Of a DNA stretch of 64,000 nt, positions 1 to 9,983 are shown piece by piece. Under the pieces are notes generated by a model. That model worked only from the letters and a program-made list of their open reading frames with translations. It was not told the origin of the DNA and did no database searches. The position numbers were made by a program, and so were the translations under genes. Position 1 is the stretch's first letter, and each line of letters opens with the position of its first letter. This DNA comes from Rosa chinensis (taxonomy: Eukaryota > Streptophyta > Magnoliopsida > Rosales > Rosaceae), in contig NC_037090.1 in assembly GCF_002994745.2 (NCBI RefSeq), positions 14,558,001 to 14,622,000 of the forward strand. Direction: 5' to 3'.

Positions 1-504
1 GCTATATAAAGAATGCAACTGAATGGAGCGTGATGAAACATTGGTCCGTAAGGCATGGAAATGAAGATCCTTAATGAGTGAGTAGCTCTAAGGCATGAGT
101 AGACGTCTCATCATGTGTGAATGTGAGGTTCCTTGATAAGTTCTCCGAGCTGATGTGGAGCATGTTCCCATGTGTTCGCTCCTGATCGGTTGTTCAGCTT
201 GGGCAGGAGTATCCACGAGCACAGATGAGCCTGTTTCCAAACTTTAGCCAAGTAACTCAAAGAACAATGGCATCCTTACGTACTCCCAACTCTAGTGGTT
301 CTCAGCTTGGCTGGCACTGAAGAGACCAACACCATCTGAGACTAAAATTTGAAAGTTCAATTCAACAGAGACATAATGGAAATTTATTTTCAAAACTGGA
401 AAACCTTGAACACTAGCTTGGACTACCTACCATAAAAGTTCAATTCAACACTTCTTATTGTTTCTTTCCATCCCATATTATGATCATCCAAAGGTCTCAG
501 ATTA

Positions 505-815
505 GATGGCTAATAGTTGCTTTGTACAAACCAAATCCCCAATATTGCAAATAAAGGGAGCAAATCTTGGCTTGCTGCACAAGGATAGGAAGAGTTGGTA
601 TACACATTCACGGATATATTTACAAAGAGTGCAACACCAAACAGAGGGTTATACCCGTATTATGAAAGCCATTAGCAGTTCTCAATTCAGCTCCTTCCAA
701 GCTAGTAGCCTAGTAATGAATTTAAAAGGGTTTAGGAAAACAGAGTTAGCCCAATAATCATACACCACCACTTTGGAGGACAATTCGGAGGCACAAACTG
801 AAAGCTTTGTTTGCC
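505..815. repeat. Diverged direct duplication, copy A
   Basis: Shares several collinear blocks with 1850-2085: GGATA-GAAGAGTTGGT, AAAACAGAGTTGGCC-type and TTTGGAGGACAATTC followed by a ggaacaaactgaaag-like end. The copies are about 1.3 kb apart and clearly diverged by substitutions and small indels. No terminal inverted repeats were found, so this looks like a local tandem duplication rather than an element. Confidence 0.6.
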
Positions 816-1779
816 GACAGGAAACCTGTGGTGAGCCGGCGAGTCATTAAGTCATAGATTTTCTCACAGTATATGCTTTCCACTAAAACTTTTGACTCTG
901 CCTTACGTGAGGTCTTTAATTTTTCGGAGGAAAAGATCTATAACAAAGAATCTATTGAATGCAATAGAAACTTCACTAAGTTCGTGCAGTAAGTTGATAA
1001 GAACTTAATGTAGGTTTTAATTTTTACTTAGCTTTAAGTATAAACAGAGAGGAATTTATGTTCCTGAACAATTGGACAGCAAAGCAATGAGAACCAGCAA
1101 CAATTTCTTTTCTTCCACATATGAATAAATCCTATATAGCTGTTAAAGAGATAGTACAGAATTAAGTCAATTAACAAATAGTTTGAAAAGCTTACCATGC
1201 CTTGGTGCAGAACTTCATGAAGTTAAGGATTGCTTGGTGCTTATAACATAAATGGATGCAAGTAACCCTCCTCAGGAACAGACCTTTGTTTCAGTGAACT
1301 AATCAATGCAAGAGAAAGAAGAAGAAAAAGAAAAACAAATTTTATCTAATTGATGCCTCATATGACAAGCGACAGGGATCTGCATAAACTTCTGAAACTG
1401 AACAAGGCATCTTCACGACTTAGATGTCTTAAGAATGAGAAGTAACTTATAACTTACAGACAGCTGTAAAAGCTCTTTCGAAATTCACCTCTGAATTTTT
1501 TTTTTTTTGGCTCTGAGAATGCTTTGGCCTTCACCAATTGACTGCTTATGGGTACATGACATCCATAATCTCAAATACAACAGAGCATCTGGCAAGGAAC
1601 AAACCCAAAGGTTAATAAAATTTCGGCATTTTTTTTGAAGTTTCACAAACAGAAAAGGAGGATTGTTACTCTTGAAATCCTAAGACAAAGAAGACAAAGA
1701 AAGCTATCTGCTTCATCAATTAGATAGTTTCTGTCATCCATCAGACACATTGTTGCTAAGCAAAGTTGTCCCATTTGAT

Positions 1780-1819
1780 GGCTCTGTTGTACTAAAATTG
1801 CTTTTAGTACAACAGAGCC
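1780..1819. repeat. Perfect 18-bp inverted repeat, 4-nt loop
   Basis: The arms 1780-1797 (ggctctgttgtactaaaa) and 1802-1819 are exact reverse complements, separated by TTGC. In RNA either strand would fold into an uninterrupted 18-bp stem. No flanking target duplication was noticed. It could be a palindromic remnant of a small element or a hairpin-forming sequence. Confidence 0.85.
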
Positions 1820-1849
1820 AAAAATGATGAAAACCTAGTCCCCCAAATC

Positions 1850-2085
1850 CTGCTACAAAGGGCTAGGATAAGAAGAGTTGGTTTACATATTCAGTTCTAT
1901 CTGGACAAATAGAGCAACACATAAGAAGGGTCAGAAGCGTCCACCTGTACGCTGCAATATGTTGAGAGATTTTCCATGCAACAGCTTCCATGGTAACAAT
2001 GATTTCTCTATGGAAAACAGAGTTGGCCAAATAAAGTTACACCACTGGTTTGGAGGACAATTCAGAGGAACAAACTGAAAGATTT
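1850..2085. repeat. Diverged direct duplication, copy B
   Basis: Second copy of the segment at 505-815, same orientation. Weak similarity may run on past 2085: a block about cttcaccaagttg near 2280 matches cttcactaagttc near 970. The true duplicated unit may therefore be longer than the part I can align by eye. Confidence 0.55.
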
Positions 2086-2762
2086 TTCTGATGAAAGGGA
2101 ACCTTGGGATATGGCACGAGAGGCCTACTAGTTTAGCTGACTCAACTACTACTCATCTGGTGTTTCAGAAAGCCTGCAAATCAAACAAGTCCCATTCTTG
2201 GATGACGCTGTAGTAATATGGAAAACTATCCCAACCCTACTCTATTGCTTTCAAGTAATAATGTTGAATAGCAAAGACTTCACCAAGTTGTAGGAAATCT
2301 GTATCTTCTTCCTATAGTCTCAATCCCCAATAACAAAGACCTAAACTATTCTACAAACTTCACCTGGTAATAAATTTTTCCAGGGAAATTAACACTATTG
2401 TAGGCATGTATTCATGTTCTATGACTTCTATCAATGCTCGATACTTATGCTATACATTCTCCAGTCAGTTTAAGTGTCCGCAAACATGCATGTAGAAGTG
2501 TTTAAATATTTCTTTATAGGAATAGGTAAATAACAATCATGTAAGGGGAATAATGGATCAGCAGAAGTACCAGGACTCAGTTTGCACAACAGCTATTCCT
2601 CTAATTTAGCAAAAACCTCTAGAAATTGTTTGACAAAAACAAACTAGATTCCCCTGCAGAAACAACATACTGAATGGATTCATTTATACATTTTGCTCTT
2701 AATATAGTGACTACATAGATATAGAAAAGACAGAGAAATAGATAAAGAGATTAACTTACTTT

Positions 2763-3540
2763 TTCGCGCACTTCAGCAACTCTATTGGATCTCCTGCAAA
2801 CCTAAATGGGAAGGAAAATAAATGAGTCCAATAGGTTATCAAACTCAGCATAATAAATGCATAGCAAGAAGGAAATGTAGAAACACTGCCTCACTCTGTA
2901 CCTTAAATTTGTCTTTATTGTAGGATTGTGCAAATCAAACTACAAGGCCTTAAGTATATCAGCCTCCATTTACACACCCTTTTAAATCACAAGAAGTATC
3001 AATCAGTTATGCACTACATTATAGAACCGTGGGAGAAATGGAAAAAACTTACTAAGATGAGAAATGAAATTTGAAACTCACCTCTTCCTTGGAGCACGTT
3101 TATCTGTTATTTAACAAAACTCTTCAACATGTGGAGGTGTGATCTCCTCATACTTCCTATTAACCACAAAGACGAAAGGATTATCAGCAAGATCCATATT
3201 AGTTCAACAACTACAGCTAAACCCTCCCAATTTTCATTGATATGGGACTTACGAGGCAACCAGCAGCATTGAAGAAACACCAAGTAACTGAAGCATTTTC
3301 GGATTGAGAGCATTCAAAGATAGGAACCTATCAACATACGGAACAGTCAGGTAGAGTATCAGAGAGGCACTTGTATTTCTCTGCAACTTCCACCAACCAA
3401 CCAATCTTCATATTAGCATTAATATCCTTCTGAGCCTTTGCCAAGTAATCAGGAAAGTGAAGGGTTTGAACAACATACCTTATTTGCCTTGATGCCAGCA
3501 CTGTAAGGAGTTTATTGTACTCTGCGTTGGTCAATTCTCG
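2763..3540 (-). pseudogene. Cyclin A (A3-like) pseudogene with introns
   Basis: Four exon remnants of the cyclin box can be read on the minus strand. 3333-3540 carries QKDINANM and WLVEVAEKYK. About 3252-3345, in a shifted frame, carries YVDRFLSLN, NPKMLQLLGVSSMLL and then a GTAAGT donor. 3070-3152 begins after TTAATAG with KYEEITPPHVEEFC and ends GAAGAG before GTGAGT. About 2903-2975 carries MEADILKAL and NPTIKT; a short RVAE block lies at 2763-2801. Damage: a frameshift at DTL/YLTV, a stop replacing the Tyr after FC, a frameshift after ITD, and two stops around MEADILKAL. The segment normally reading RGxLVDW is reduced. A-type cyclins activate CDKs in S/G2, but this copy cannot encode one. 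Retained introns show it came from genomic DNA, not a retrotransposed mRNA. A3 rather than A1/A2 is a judgement from memory. Confidence 0.85.
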
Positions 3541-3968
3541 ATTATTATATCTCCAACTAATAGAAAAAGAGGTTTGGTCAGTGCTAGATTAAAACAAGAA
3601 ATGGGGATTTTCACAGCAACAAATATACAGATGAACTTAAAATTAGAAGAGAATAGAAGAATCAAATGGCCCAATTTAACAACAAGTTATAGTAATGGAT
3701 GAAAAACAGAGTCTTACTCCTGATGAATGGAACATGACGAATCTTAGGCCACTCTGGGCCGCTCTCCTCCCTGCATCTTTCTTCTAGAAGGCGACAGCAG
3801 CGGATGTATATCTCGTTCAATTTGGTGAGGCGTTGCATAGCTTGCACAGAAGGTAGATACATTAGACGGTGGCAAAGCACAACAGTCAGGTCCTCAAGAG
3901 ATGCAAGGTTTCCCAACCATTCTGGAATAGCCTCCACTCCCCTGAAGGCCTCTATTTTCAGATGTCTT
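3541..3968 (-). other. Frameshifted NLR C-terminal tail and possible 3' intron
   Basis: Below the frameshift at 3969-3972, the minus strand stays open in the next frame from 3968 and reads LRR-like residues (EAIPEWLGNLASLEDL, then YLPSVQAMQRL, ending near KIRHVPFIR). This is the expected end of an RGA-type LRR. A GTAAG donor sits at about 3718 and a TTTTTCTATTAG acceptor just above 3557. Splicing them would add about eight residues and then a stop. The tail is not translated in frame from the sequence as given. Confidence 0.6.
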
Positions 3969-6470
3969 AAAAGAAGGCAAGTGTTGAATTTGTTCAGGGA
4001 GAGACTTGAGCTTAGGCCACCCACGGATGGTTAATGATTCAAGCTGTGGTATGGCCTGAAAAGCTGGGAATGCATCGAGCTCCTCGCAGAAACGACCAAT
4101 TGTCAATTCCTTCAAACGGGTGAGGCTGCAGGAGGACTGTGACGATGCTGCTATCCCATCCGGTAGACATGTTAATTTACGACAGGAAAAAATCTCCAAG
4201 CTGCGGAGGGATGTGAGCTTGTCTGAACTCGGAATAGTCTCTAGATTATTGCAAGCCCATATCGTCAATGTTTGAAGAGAGACAAGGGTTTTAAGAAAGG
4301 CACTAAATTCTGGCCCAAATTCTGCACTTTCGTAGCGCTGGATTCTCAATTGACGGAGTGACGTGAAGCCTCCTCGTGAAATTGGAAGAGAGTCTAGATT
4401 ACTCACACACAACTCTTGGAGGGATGTACTCAGACTTCCGATTGAAATGGACGGTACCTTAGGGCACTTTGATATTGTCAAACTCCGAATAGAGGTACAG
4501 AATTCCAGCCCACCCGGTAGGCTTGATAATTCGGGACACTCGTATATAGTTAATTCACCAAGAGATGGGAGGCCTTGTGAAAATGGGATGGAAGTTATTT
4601 TATAGCAGTAGCACACCCTCAATGTTTCAAGGGATGTGAGACCACCGTGTGTAGCATCTGGGATGTACTCTAAATTGTCACAATACCACAACCTCAGCCT
4701 TTTAAGAGAAGGTGTGAGCATCCCATCAGGTAAATATCTCAAATTCTCACAAGAACGTATTAGCATATATGAAAGAGATGCGCAGCAGTACTCAGATCCT
4801 TGTGATTGGGGAGAAATACAAATTAACTCCGAACACTGCTGCATATTCAAAACTGCAAGATTCTTGTTGTTTTCTAACATCCCTTCCGGCAGACAAGTAA
4901 GTCCCCCCACATCCTGTAAGCTGAGATAAGTGAGAGTGGTGAGTTGATTGCTTAGAATACTTGCTATTGGCATGCCTCCGCTATTCATGAATTCTATCAC
5001 CACCTTCTTGAGAGATGGAAAATGACTGGGAGCACTTATCAGTTGTTCACAGTGAATCAAGGTCAGCTCCTCAAGGCAAGGAAACACCACCCTACTTCCT
5101 CTCTCTGTTGGCGCTTCCATCCATTCAATCAGGTTCCGTGCCTCCTCAATGTGCAATGTTTTCAAAGCAGGGAACAAAGGCCGTGCCTCCTTACTTGATC
5201 CATTTCCACAATTAACATGATTATCACCATAAAACTCGGATCCTATACGAGTTAGCTTCTCCACTCTCTTAATCTTAACATAACTAAGACTGGGTAAATG
5301 CCCAAGTACTGGGACTCCTTCACATTTGTTGCAGCCCAATAATTCAATCTCTTTCAAATTGTTCGCTAGCAATAACCATGATGGAAATTTAGTACCCCTG
5401 AATTCATGAATCTCCAAAAATTCCAAATTAGGATGTGGTTGGAGGCCTTCTAGTACATCATCGTCATTCTCCACATTGTGGCTTGGGCCTTCTTGTACTT
5501 CATCGTCATTCTCTACAGTGTGGCTTGGCCCACTGAGCTTCCATCCAAGGATTAACTTGCATATGTGTTTCTTCTCTACTAAGTTTGCTTTCTGCGCTTC
5601 TTCTTCATCTCCTACATTTTCCAGTCCATAAATAGACAAGATGTTGTGTAAGTGGTTTAAACCACTCAATTCCTCAATTCTCGGACCTGTCTCTTTACCC
5701 ACCTTGAGAAAAGGTAATGACCGGAGATTAGTGAACCGTCCCAATATCCCACCTGAAACTTTCATATATCTACCAAAATAAATGTGTCGCATGTTGATCA
5801 AATTTGCAATTTCCCCTGGAAGCTCTTCAAGGTGATAAGGTATTTTCAGTGTCTGCAGATTATAAAGCTTCCCAATAGATTTGGGAAGTGATTTCATTCT
5901 TGTTTTCAATACATTCAAATACCTCAAGTGTTTCAACCTTCCAATAGAATCCGGCAACACCTCAATATTTGCCTTGTATAAGTTTAAGACACGTAAGGAA
6001 TTTAACTTAAGTAAGTTGCTGATCCCAAGGTCTTCTCCATTTGAAAAAAGTGAGCGTGAGTTCTCTGATTTTGATGCACGTTCTGCAAGATCATGCACAA
6101 GATCGTGCATCTTACATTTGGTAACAGTACCTTTGTAATCCTTTGTAACGTCTTGAAAAAAAGACTTCGCCAATAGGATTTTAAAATATTCATTACCTCT
6201 CTCCTCCATCTCTAAGTTTTTGTCAGAACAAGGGTGAAGCAATCCTTGAGCCATCCAAAGTTGGATCAAGTCATCCTTTTCAATATCAAAATCCTTGCAG
6301 AACATCGAGCAATATGCAAAACATTGTTTCAATGATGGAGGTTTCAATTCATCAAAACTCAACTTCAAAACAGAAAAAATTCTCTTTTCTACTTCTGGTG
6401 AATCCCATATTTTACTGTTCACAATTGGCCATTCATCACTTGTTTTAGAGCGTAGCATGTCTCCCAAAAC
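3894..6470 (-). CDS. NLR exon 2: end of NB-ARC plus LRR domain (truncated)
   Basis: Continues the NB-ARC domain of the exon at 11913-13052. The acceptor CTAATAATAG lies directly above 6470, and the join completes the GLPL block as CGGVPLMAK-VLGDMLRSK in frame. It then carries the RNBS-D block (LKQCFAYCSMF), the MHD motif (KMHDLVHDLA) and about 20 leucine-rich repeats of the LxxLxxLxx(C/N)xxLxxLP type to the end. LRRs of CC-NLRs usually sense a pathogen effector or guard a host protein and act inside the cell. One extra base in the A-run 3969-3972 (minus strand TCTTTTAAG) moves the frame after IQHLPSF. It adds 22 unrelated residues before a TGA at 3894 and loses roughly 80 residues of the last repeats. 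This may be a true mutation or an assembly error. Otherwise the exon is open for over 850 codons, so the gene was under constraint recently. Confidence 0.9.
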   Translation of the reverse strand, partial: VLGDMLRSKTSDEWPIVNSKIWDSPEVEKRIFSVLKLSFDELKPPSLKQCFAYCSMFCKDFDIEKDDLIQLWMAQGLLHPCSDKNLEMEERGNEYFKILLAKSFFQDVTKDYKGTVTKCKMHDLVHDLAERASKSENSRSLFSNGEDLGISNLLKLNSLRVLNLYKANIEVLPDSIGRLKHLRYLNVLKTRMKSLPKSIGKLYNLQTLKIPYHLEELPGEIANLINMRHIYFGRYMKVSGGILGRFTNLRSLPFLKVGKETGPRIEELSGLNHLHNILSIYGLENVGDEEEAQKANLVEKKHICKLILGWKLSGPSHTVENDDEVQEGPSHNVENDDDVLEGLQPHPNLEFLEIHEFRGTKFPSWLLLANNLKEIELLGCNKCEGVPVLGHLPSLSYVKIKRVEKLTRIGSEFYGDNHVNCGNGSSKEARPLFPALKTLHIEEARNLIEWMEAPTERGSRVVFPCLEELTLIHCEQLISAPSHFPSLKKVVIEFMNSGGMPIASILSNQLTTLTYLSLQDVGGLTCLPEGMLENNKNLAVLNMQQCSELICISPQSQGSEYCCASLSYMLIRSCENLRYLPDGMLTPSLKRLRLWYCDNLEYIPDATHGGLTSLETLRVCYCYKITSIPFSQGLPSLGELTIYECPELSSLPGGLEFCTSIRSLTISKCPKVPSISIGSLSTSLQELCVSNLDSLPISRGGFTSLRQLRIQRYESAEFGPEFSAFLKTLVSLQTLTIWACNNLETIPSSDKLTSLRSLEIFSCRKLTCLPDGIAASSQSSCSLTRLKELTIGRFCEELDAFPAFQAIPQLESLTIRGWPKLKSLPEQIQHLPSFKTSENRGLQGSGGYSRMVGKPCIS

Positions 6471-6574
6471 CTATTATTAGTTGGTCATGTATTAGATTTA
6501 TATTAAATAGTAGCTTGAATACGATAATAGCTACTTAACATACACTATGTGCACAAAAATTGACTTTCCTATAA

Positions 6575-6869
6575 GAGCAACTCCAACAGCTTCCCTATAA
6601 TTTTTGTATTATAGAGAAGCAAAAGTCAAACATTTAGCCTATTTTTCTTCTCCAACTCCAACAGATTCCCTAGTTTACAGCAATCTATAAAATCTCCATA
6701 TTCTTCTTTAAAATTTTGGAGTTTGCTGTAAATATAGGGAATTTGGTTTTCTCTCTCCTCACTTTCCCTAAAATAGAGATAATTATAGGGAATCTGTTGG
6801 AGCAAAAGAGGCTTATTTTTCCCTAAAGTAGAGAAAAATCAAATTATAGGGAAGCTGTTGGAGTTGCTC
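6575..6869. mobile_element. Tourist-like (PIF/Harbinger) MITE, 295 bp
   Basis: Terminal inverted repeats begin GAGCAACTCCAACAGCTTCC at the left and mirror it at the right (ending GGAGTTGCTC). They extend into an AT-rich TATAATTT/AAATTATA continuation. The element is flanked by TAA at 6572-6574 and 6870-6872, the 3-bp TWA-type duplication expected of Harbinger elements. An internal second copy of the CTCCAACAGATTCCCTA motif gives a nested hairpin. It has no coding capacity and would depend on a transposase elsewhere. Confidence 0.9.
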
Positions 6870-7112
6870 TAAATAAAAAAAGAAGACGGTGAAACTCTTT
6901 TCTCTTATACTTGCTCTAATCAAGCAAGATTTTCTATTGGACCACCTTAATCTATATGATAATAACTAAAAAAAATCAAAAAAGAAAAAGCAAAATAAAG
7001 AAGTGTTACTGTTTAAACAAGTTGAACACTTGAAAAATATGTCAGCATATACTTTCCACAAAGGACCAACTAGCTAGCATCTGAACAAGTTCAGATTGAA
7101 TCTCAAAGTTGT

Positions 7113-7935
7113 GTGTTATGTGTTGACAATGATGAAACAATACTACATTTGTGTAGAGACTATGCTTACTCGACGAAAGTCATTGTTTCCAATTTAATAT
7201 TGAGGCAGACTTGCTTTACCTCGGCAACATATGATATGACTGCTTTGGCTTGGCTTAACTACCACTCTACAAAGGTTAGATTTCTCAGTCTTAATTTTAT
7301 TGCTATGGAGTGCGTTGAAGGAGAGAAATTGTAGAGTTTGGGATGGAAAGACTACGAATGCTTGTGATGTGGTGTTAATGGCCACTTCCAGACTTAAGGA
7401 TTATACTTTTCATAACCTAAAGAGGGTGGAAGGTGCAAGGCAGAACCAAATATATAGTAACAGAATGGAGGTGCCCTCCGAGTGGATGTGTAAAAATAAA
7501 TGTGGATGGTGCATACAACTCGCAGATGAAAACAGAGGGCACCAGATTGGTGCTCAGGGATGCTTATGGACATTTGTTAACTGCAATTGGTGGACCACTC
7601 GTTGGTTTATTGTCAGCAAAGCACAACGAGCTATTTGCTTGTAAAAGTGCAGTCGAGTTTATCATAGAACAAGTTGTTTAGTCTGTGATTTTGAGACTGA
7701 TTCATTTGTTGTGCAACAATAATTAACCATTGCGGGGGATCCAACTATTCTTTGTTGTGACGTGTTTATGATGATTTAATGGTGCAATTGGCTGACTTGC
7801 CTACTGTACACATTACTCATGTAGTCATGTCAATAGAAAAGGCAACATGGTAGCGCATTTGGTGGCCGCTCAAGCTAGTACTTTAGGACAATCTTTGGCT
7901 TTCAATTCTATCGAATTTTGTATTTCTCAATAGCT
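7113..7935 (+). pseudogene. LINE 3' end: zinc-binding RT tail and RNase H-like domain
   Basis: Degenerate coding DNA, readable in two or three frames. First comes a zf-RVT-like stretch (DNDETILHLCRD, then LWSALKERNCRVWDGK at about 7300). Then comes an RNase H-like domain: GCVKINVDGAYN at about 7485, GTRLVLRDAYG, and AKHNELFACKSAVEF to about 7665. A C-terminal KGNMVAHLVAAQA block lies near 7840, beyond stops and frameshifts. AATAAA lies just downstream at about 7944. This order (reverse transcriptase tail then RNase H) is that of plant L1-type non-LTR elements. The RT itself is missing, as in a piece left after deletion. Confidence 0.8.
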
Positions 7936-8469
7936 TTACTTCAATAAAATGTTGACCTCATTCACCTCAAAATAAAATAAAATAAAGAGAGAAGTGTTAC
8001 TGTATAAAATAAATAGAAAAAAAAAGGGATGGTCTGTGGTCTAAATGAGTCCTAATATTATATTAAAGTTTATATTTTGGTTATTTCAGTTTGACTTTAT
8101 TTTATTAAATACTATAATTAGTTTACATCAGTGATGATTGGCTTTTATGTTGCAAGATCAGTAACTATTGGTTCATCTTTGAGAAATTGTGAGGAACAAG
8201 TGAACCTTAGCCATAAGTATTAAATTAGATTAAATACTTGTTACTCCCTGTACTTTGCTCCGAAAAACAGTTCAGTCCCTCACCTTTTAAATTAAACAAT
8301 TTAGTCCTTATTCTCTATAATTCTCACACAACAGGTCCCAGAGTGACCATTATACCCCTCACTTCCTTTTATATATATATATTTTTATTTTTCTCTTTTT
8401 TTATTTCAATTTTTCCTGCCTCTCCCCCCCCCCCCCCAAAAAAAAATCGTCTCTGACCTCGAGTTCATC

Positions 8470-8800
8470 CACATTAATGGCGACCCATTTTCTGGTCAGG
8501 GTTTAGGGTTGATCGGACCCCCACCTCTCTGACCTGAAATCTTTGATAGCAGAGCTCAAAAACAGTGACATAAAAGCAATTCGACGACTCCAAGCTTGGA
8601 GTCAAGGGCTTCGTCGACTCAGGTCTCTCCTCTATCCCCCGAATCTTTATCCACCCACTCGTAACATCACACCAATTCCAGCCCACAACCCGACCCAACG
8701 CCCAACCAATCCCTAACATCAACCTCTCCAACCTCCACTATGATCGCCGCTCCGCTGTTGTCGACCCATTTAATTTTAACCACCACAGAGTGTTAGATTT
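8470..8800. other. Unrecognised interior of MULE-1, left part
   Basis: GC-richer than the TIRs and compositionally like genic DNA. Frames on both strands are open for 60-85 codons. I could not assign them to a family. This may be a second captured piece, from the same or a different gene as the AP2/ERF fragment. Confidence 0.35.
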
Positions 8801-8824
8801 GAACAATTCAAGATCCAAGTAGGT

Positions 8825-9109
8825 TCAGCCAACACTGGACACAACAAACGACATCCCCGCCACTTCCTTGCTCTTCACGACGTCGTTTAGGACGCCGTTG
8901 TGGAGAAACTCAACTAGACGGCTGGAGTGGGAGGCCCACTGGGCAGAGGAGATGTTAAGGTTGAGGGAGAGATATCCTCTGGTCAACGGTGTCAGGAAGT
9001 TGGTCTTGGCCTTGTTGCCGCAGAGAGACTTGGCGGCACCGTCATAGGTGAGAGCTGCCTCCTCCGGCATGTCGAATGTGCCACACCTTCGTCTTCTTCC
9101 ACGGTCCAT
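8825..9109 (-). pseudogene. Captured AP2/ERF-domain fragment in MULE-1
   Basis: The open frame reads [20 protein letters not shown] followed closely by GNKAKTNF, the second half of an AP2/ERF DNA-binding domain (family pattern G-T-F/Y-D-T-x-E-E-A-A-x-A-Y-D-x-A-A then G-x-K-A-K-T/V-N-F). The first half of the domain, with the RGVRxRPWG block, is replaced by MDRGRRRRC, so the fragment cannot form a complete domain. The sequence after NF is not recognised. It starts close to the inner edge of the right TIR and is likely transcribable only from a TIR or a nearby promoter. Confidence 0.65.
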
Positions 9110-9983
9110 CCCATAGATTTGTTTTTCTTTCTTTGAATTGTACTAATTGAATTGAGAAATATGAATTAGGGGTTTTGTTTTTAGGGAGAGAGAGAGAGAG
9201 AGAGAGGTAGGAAAAATTGAAATAAAAAAGAGAAAAATAAAAATATATATAAAAAAAGGAAGTGAGGGGTATAATGGTCACTCTGAGACCTGTTGTGTGA
9301 GAATTAGAGAGAATAATGACTAAATTGTTTAATTTAAAAGGTGAGGAACTGAACTGTTTTTCGGAGCAAAGTATAGGGAGTAACAAGTATTTAGTCCTAT
9401 TAAATTCAAATGTTGAAATTAAAACAACTTAATACTAAATTTATTCTCAACTGTGAGATTCATTTGTCAATTACAGTTTCTAAAAATTGTTCTTTAGATA
9501 AGCAACTCTGTTGCTATTTATATGATCTTTGCACATTCTAGATTTATTACACAGTAACAAGGAACTTCAAGTTATTAGGTTGTGGCAGTATATGTATTTT
9601 TTCTAGTTTTGAAAGGGATTAAATATTGTTTACTCCATATACTAATAATGTTTCATCGTTTCAGTCCTCGACCTTTGAATTTCACCTAAAAAGTCTCTGA
9701 ACTCTCAATTTCCTCCCAATTCGTCCCTGCAGTCAATTTTCCGTCAATTTCTACATTAAGTTGCTGACGTGGCAGCCATTTTATGTCGAAATGTCTATTT
9801 TACCCACAGCTAAAAAAATTTCTGTTTTATTTTTATTTTTCTCTTTACTTCCTCTTCCATTCTCTCGCACTCTCTCACCTCCCAAACAACACCACCACCA
9901 CCACCTCTTCCTCCTCTTTCACCTCCCAAACACCACCTCTTCCTCCTCTCCTCTCTCACCTCCCAAACACCACCAAACACCAA

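Larger units (their letters stand above)
1..2750. other. Non-coding flank with no recognisable gene
   Basis: AT-rich sequence with scattered stops in all frames. Two short open frames (506-757 and 1878-2078, + strand) resemble each other only because they sit in the two copies of a diverged direct duplication, so I do not treat them as genes. Sequence near 1195 on the minus strand looks like a splice donor (GCATG then GTAAGC), but no coding exon could be recognised beside it. The region may be 3' flank of the cyclin A pseudogene or of the NLR gene. Confidence 0.5.
8227..9397. mobile_element. MULE-1: Mutator-like element carrying AP2/ERF sequence
   Basis: Long terminal inverted repeats of roughly 190 bp (about 8227-8417 and 9208-9397) start AGATTAAATACTTGTTACTC at the left and are mirrored at the right. 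A perfect 9-bp target duplication, TATTAAATT, lies at 8218-8226 and 9398-9406. Long TIRs with a 9-bp duplication are typical of Mutator-like elements. No transposase is present. The interior holds sequence resembling an AP2/ERF gene, so this fits the Pack-MULE type that picks up host gene pieces. Left-TIR homopolymers (C-run about 8426-8438, then A-run) may be miscounted. Confidence 0.9.

Noticed and set aside
3107..3313. 68-codon minus-strand frame as a small membrane protein
   Set aside because: It reads across exon-intron borders of the cyclin A pseudogene in the wrong frame; hydrophobicity comes from intron sequence.
3804..5215. Several + strand frames of 60-97 codons opposite the LRR exon
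   Set aside because: Antisense shadows of a long conserved minus-strand exon.
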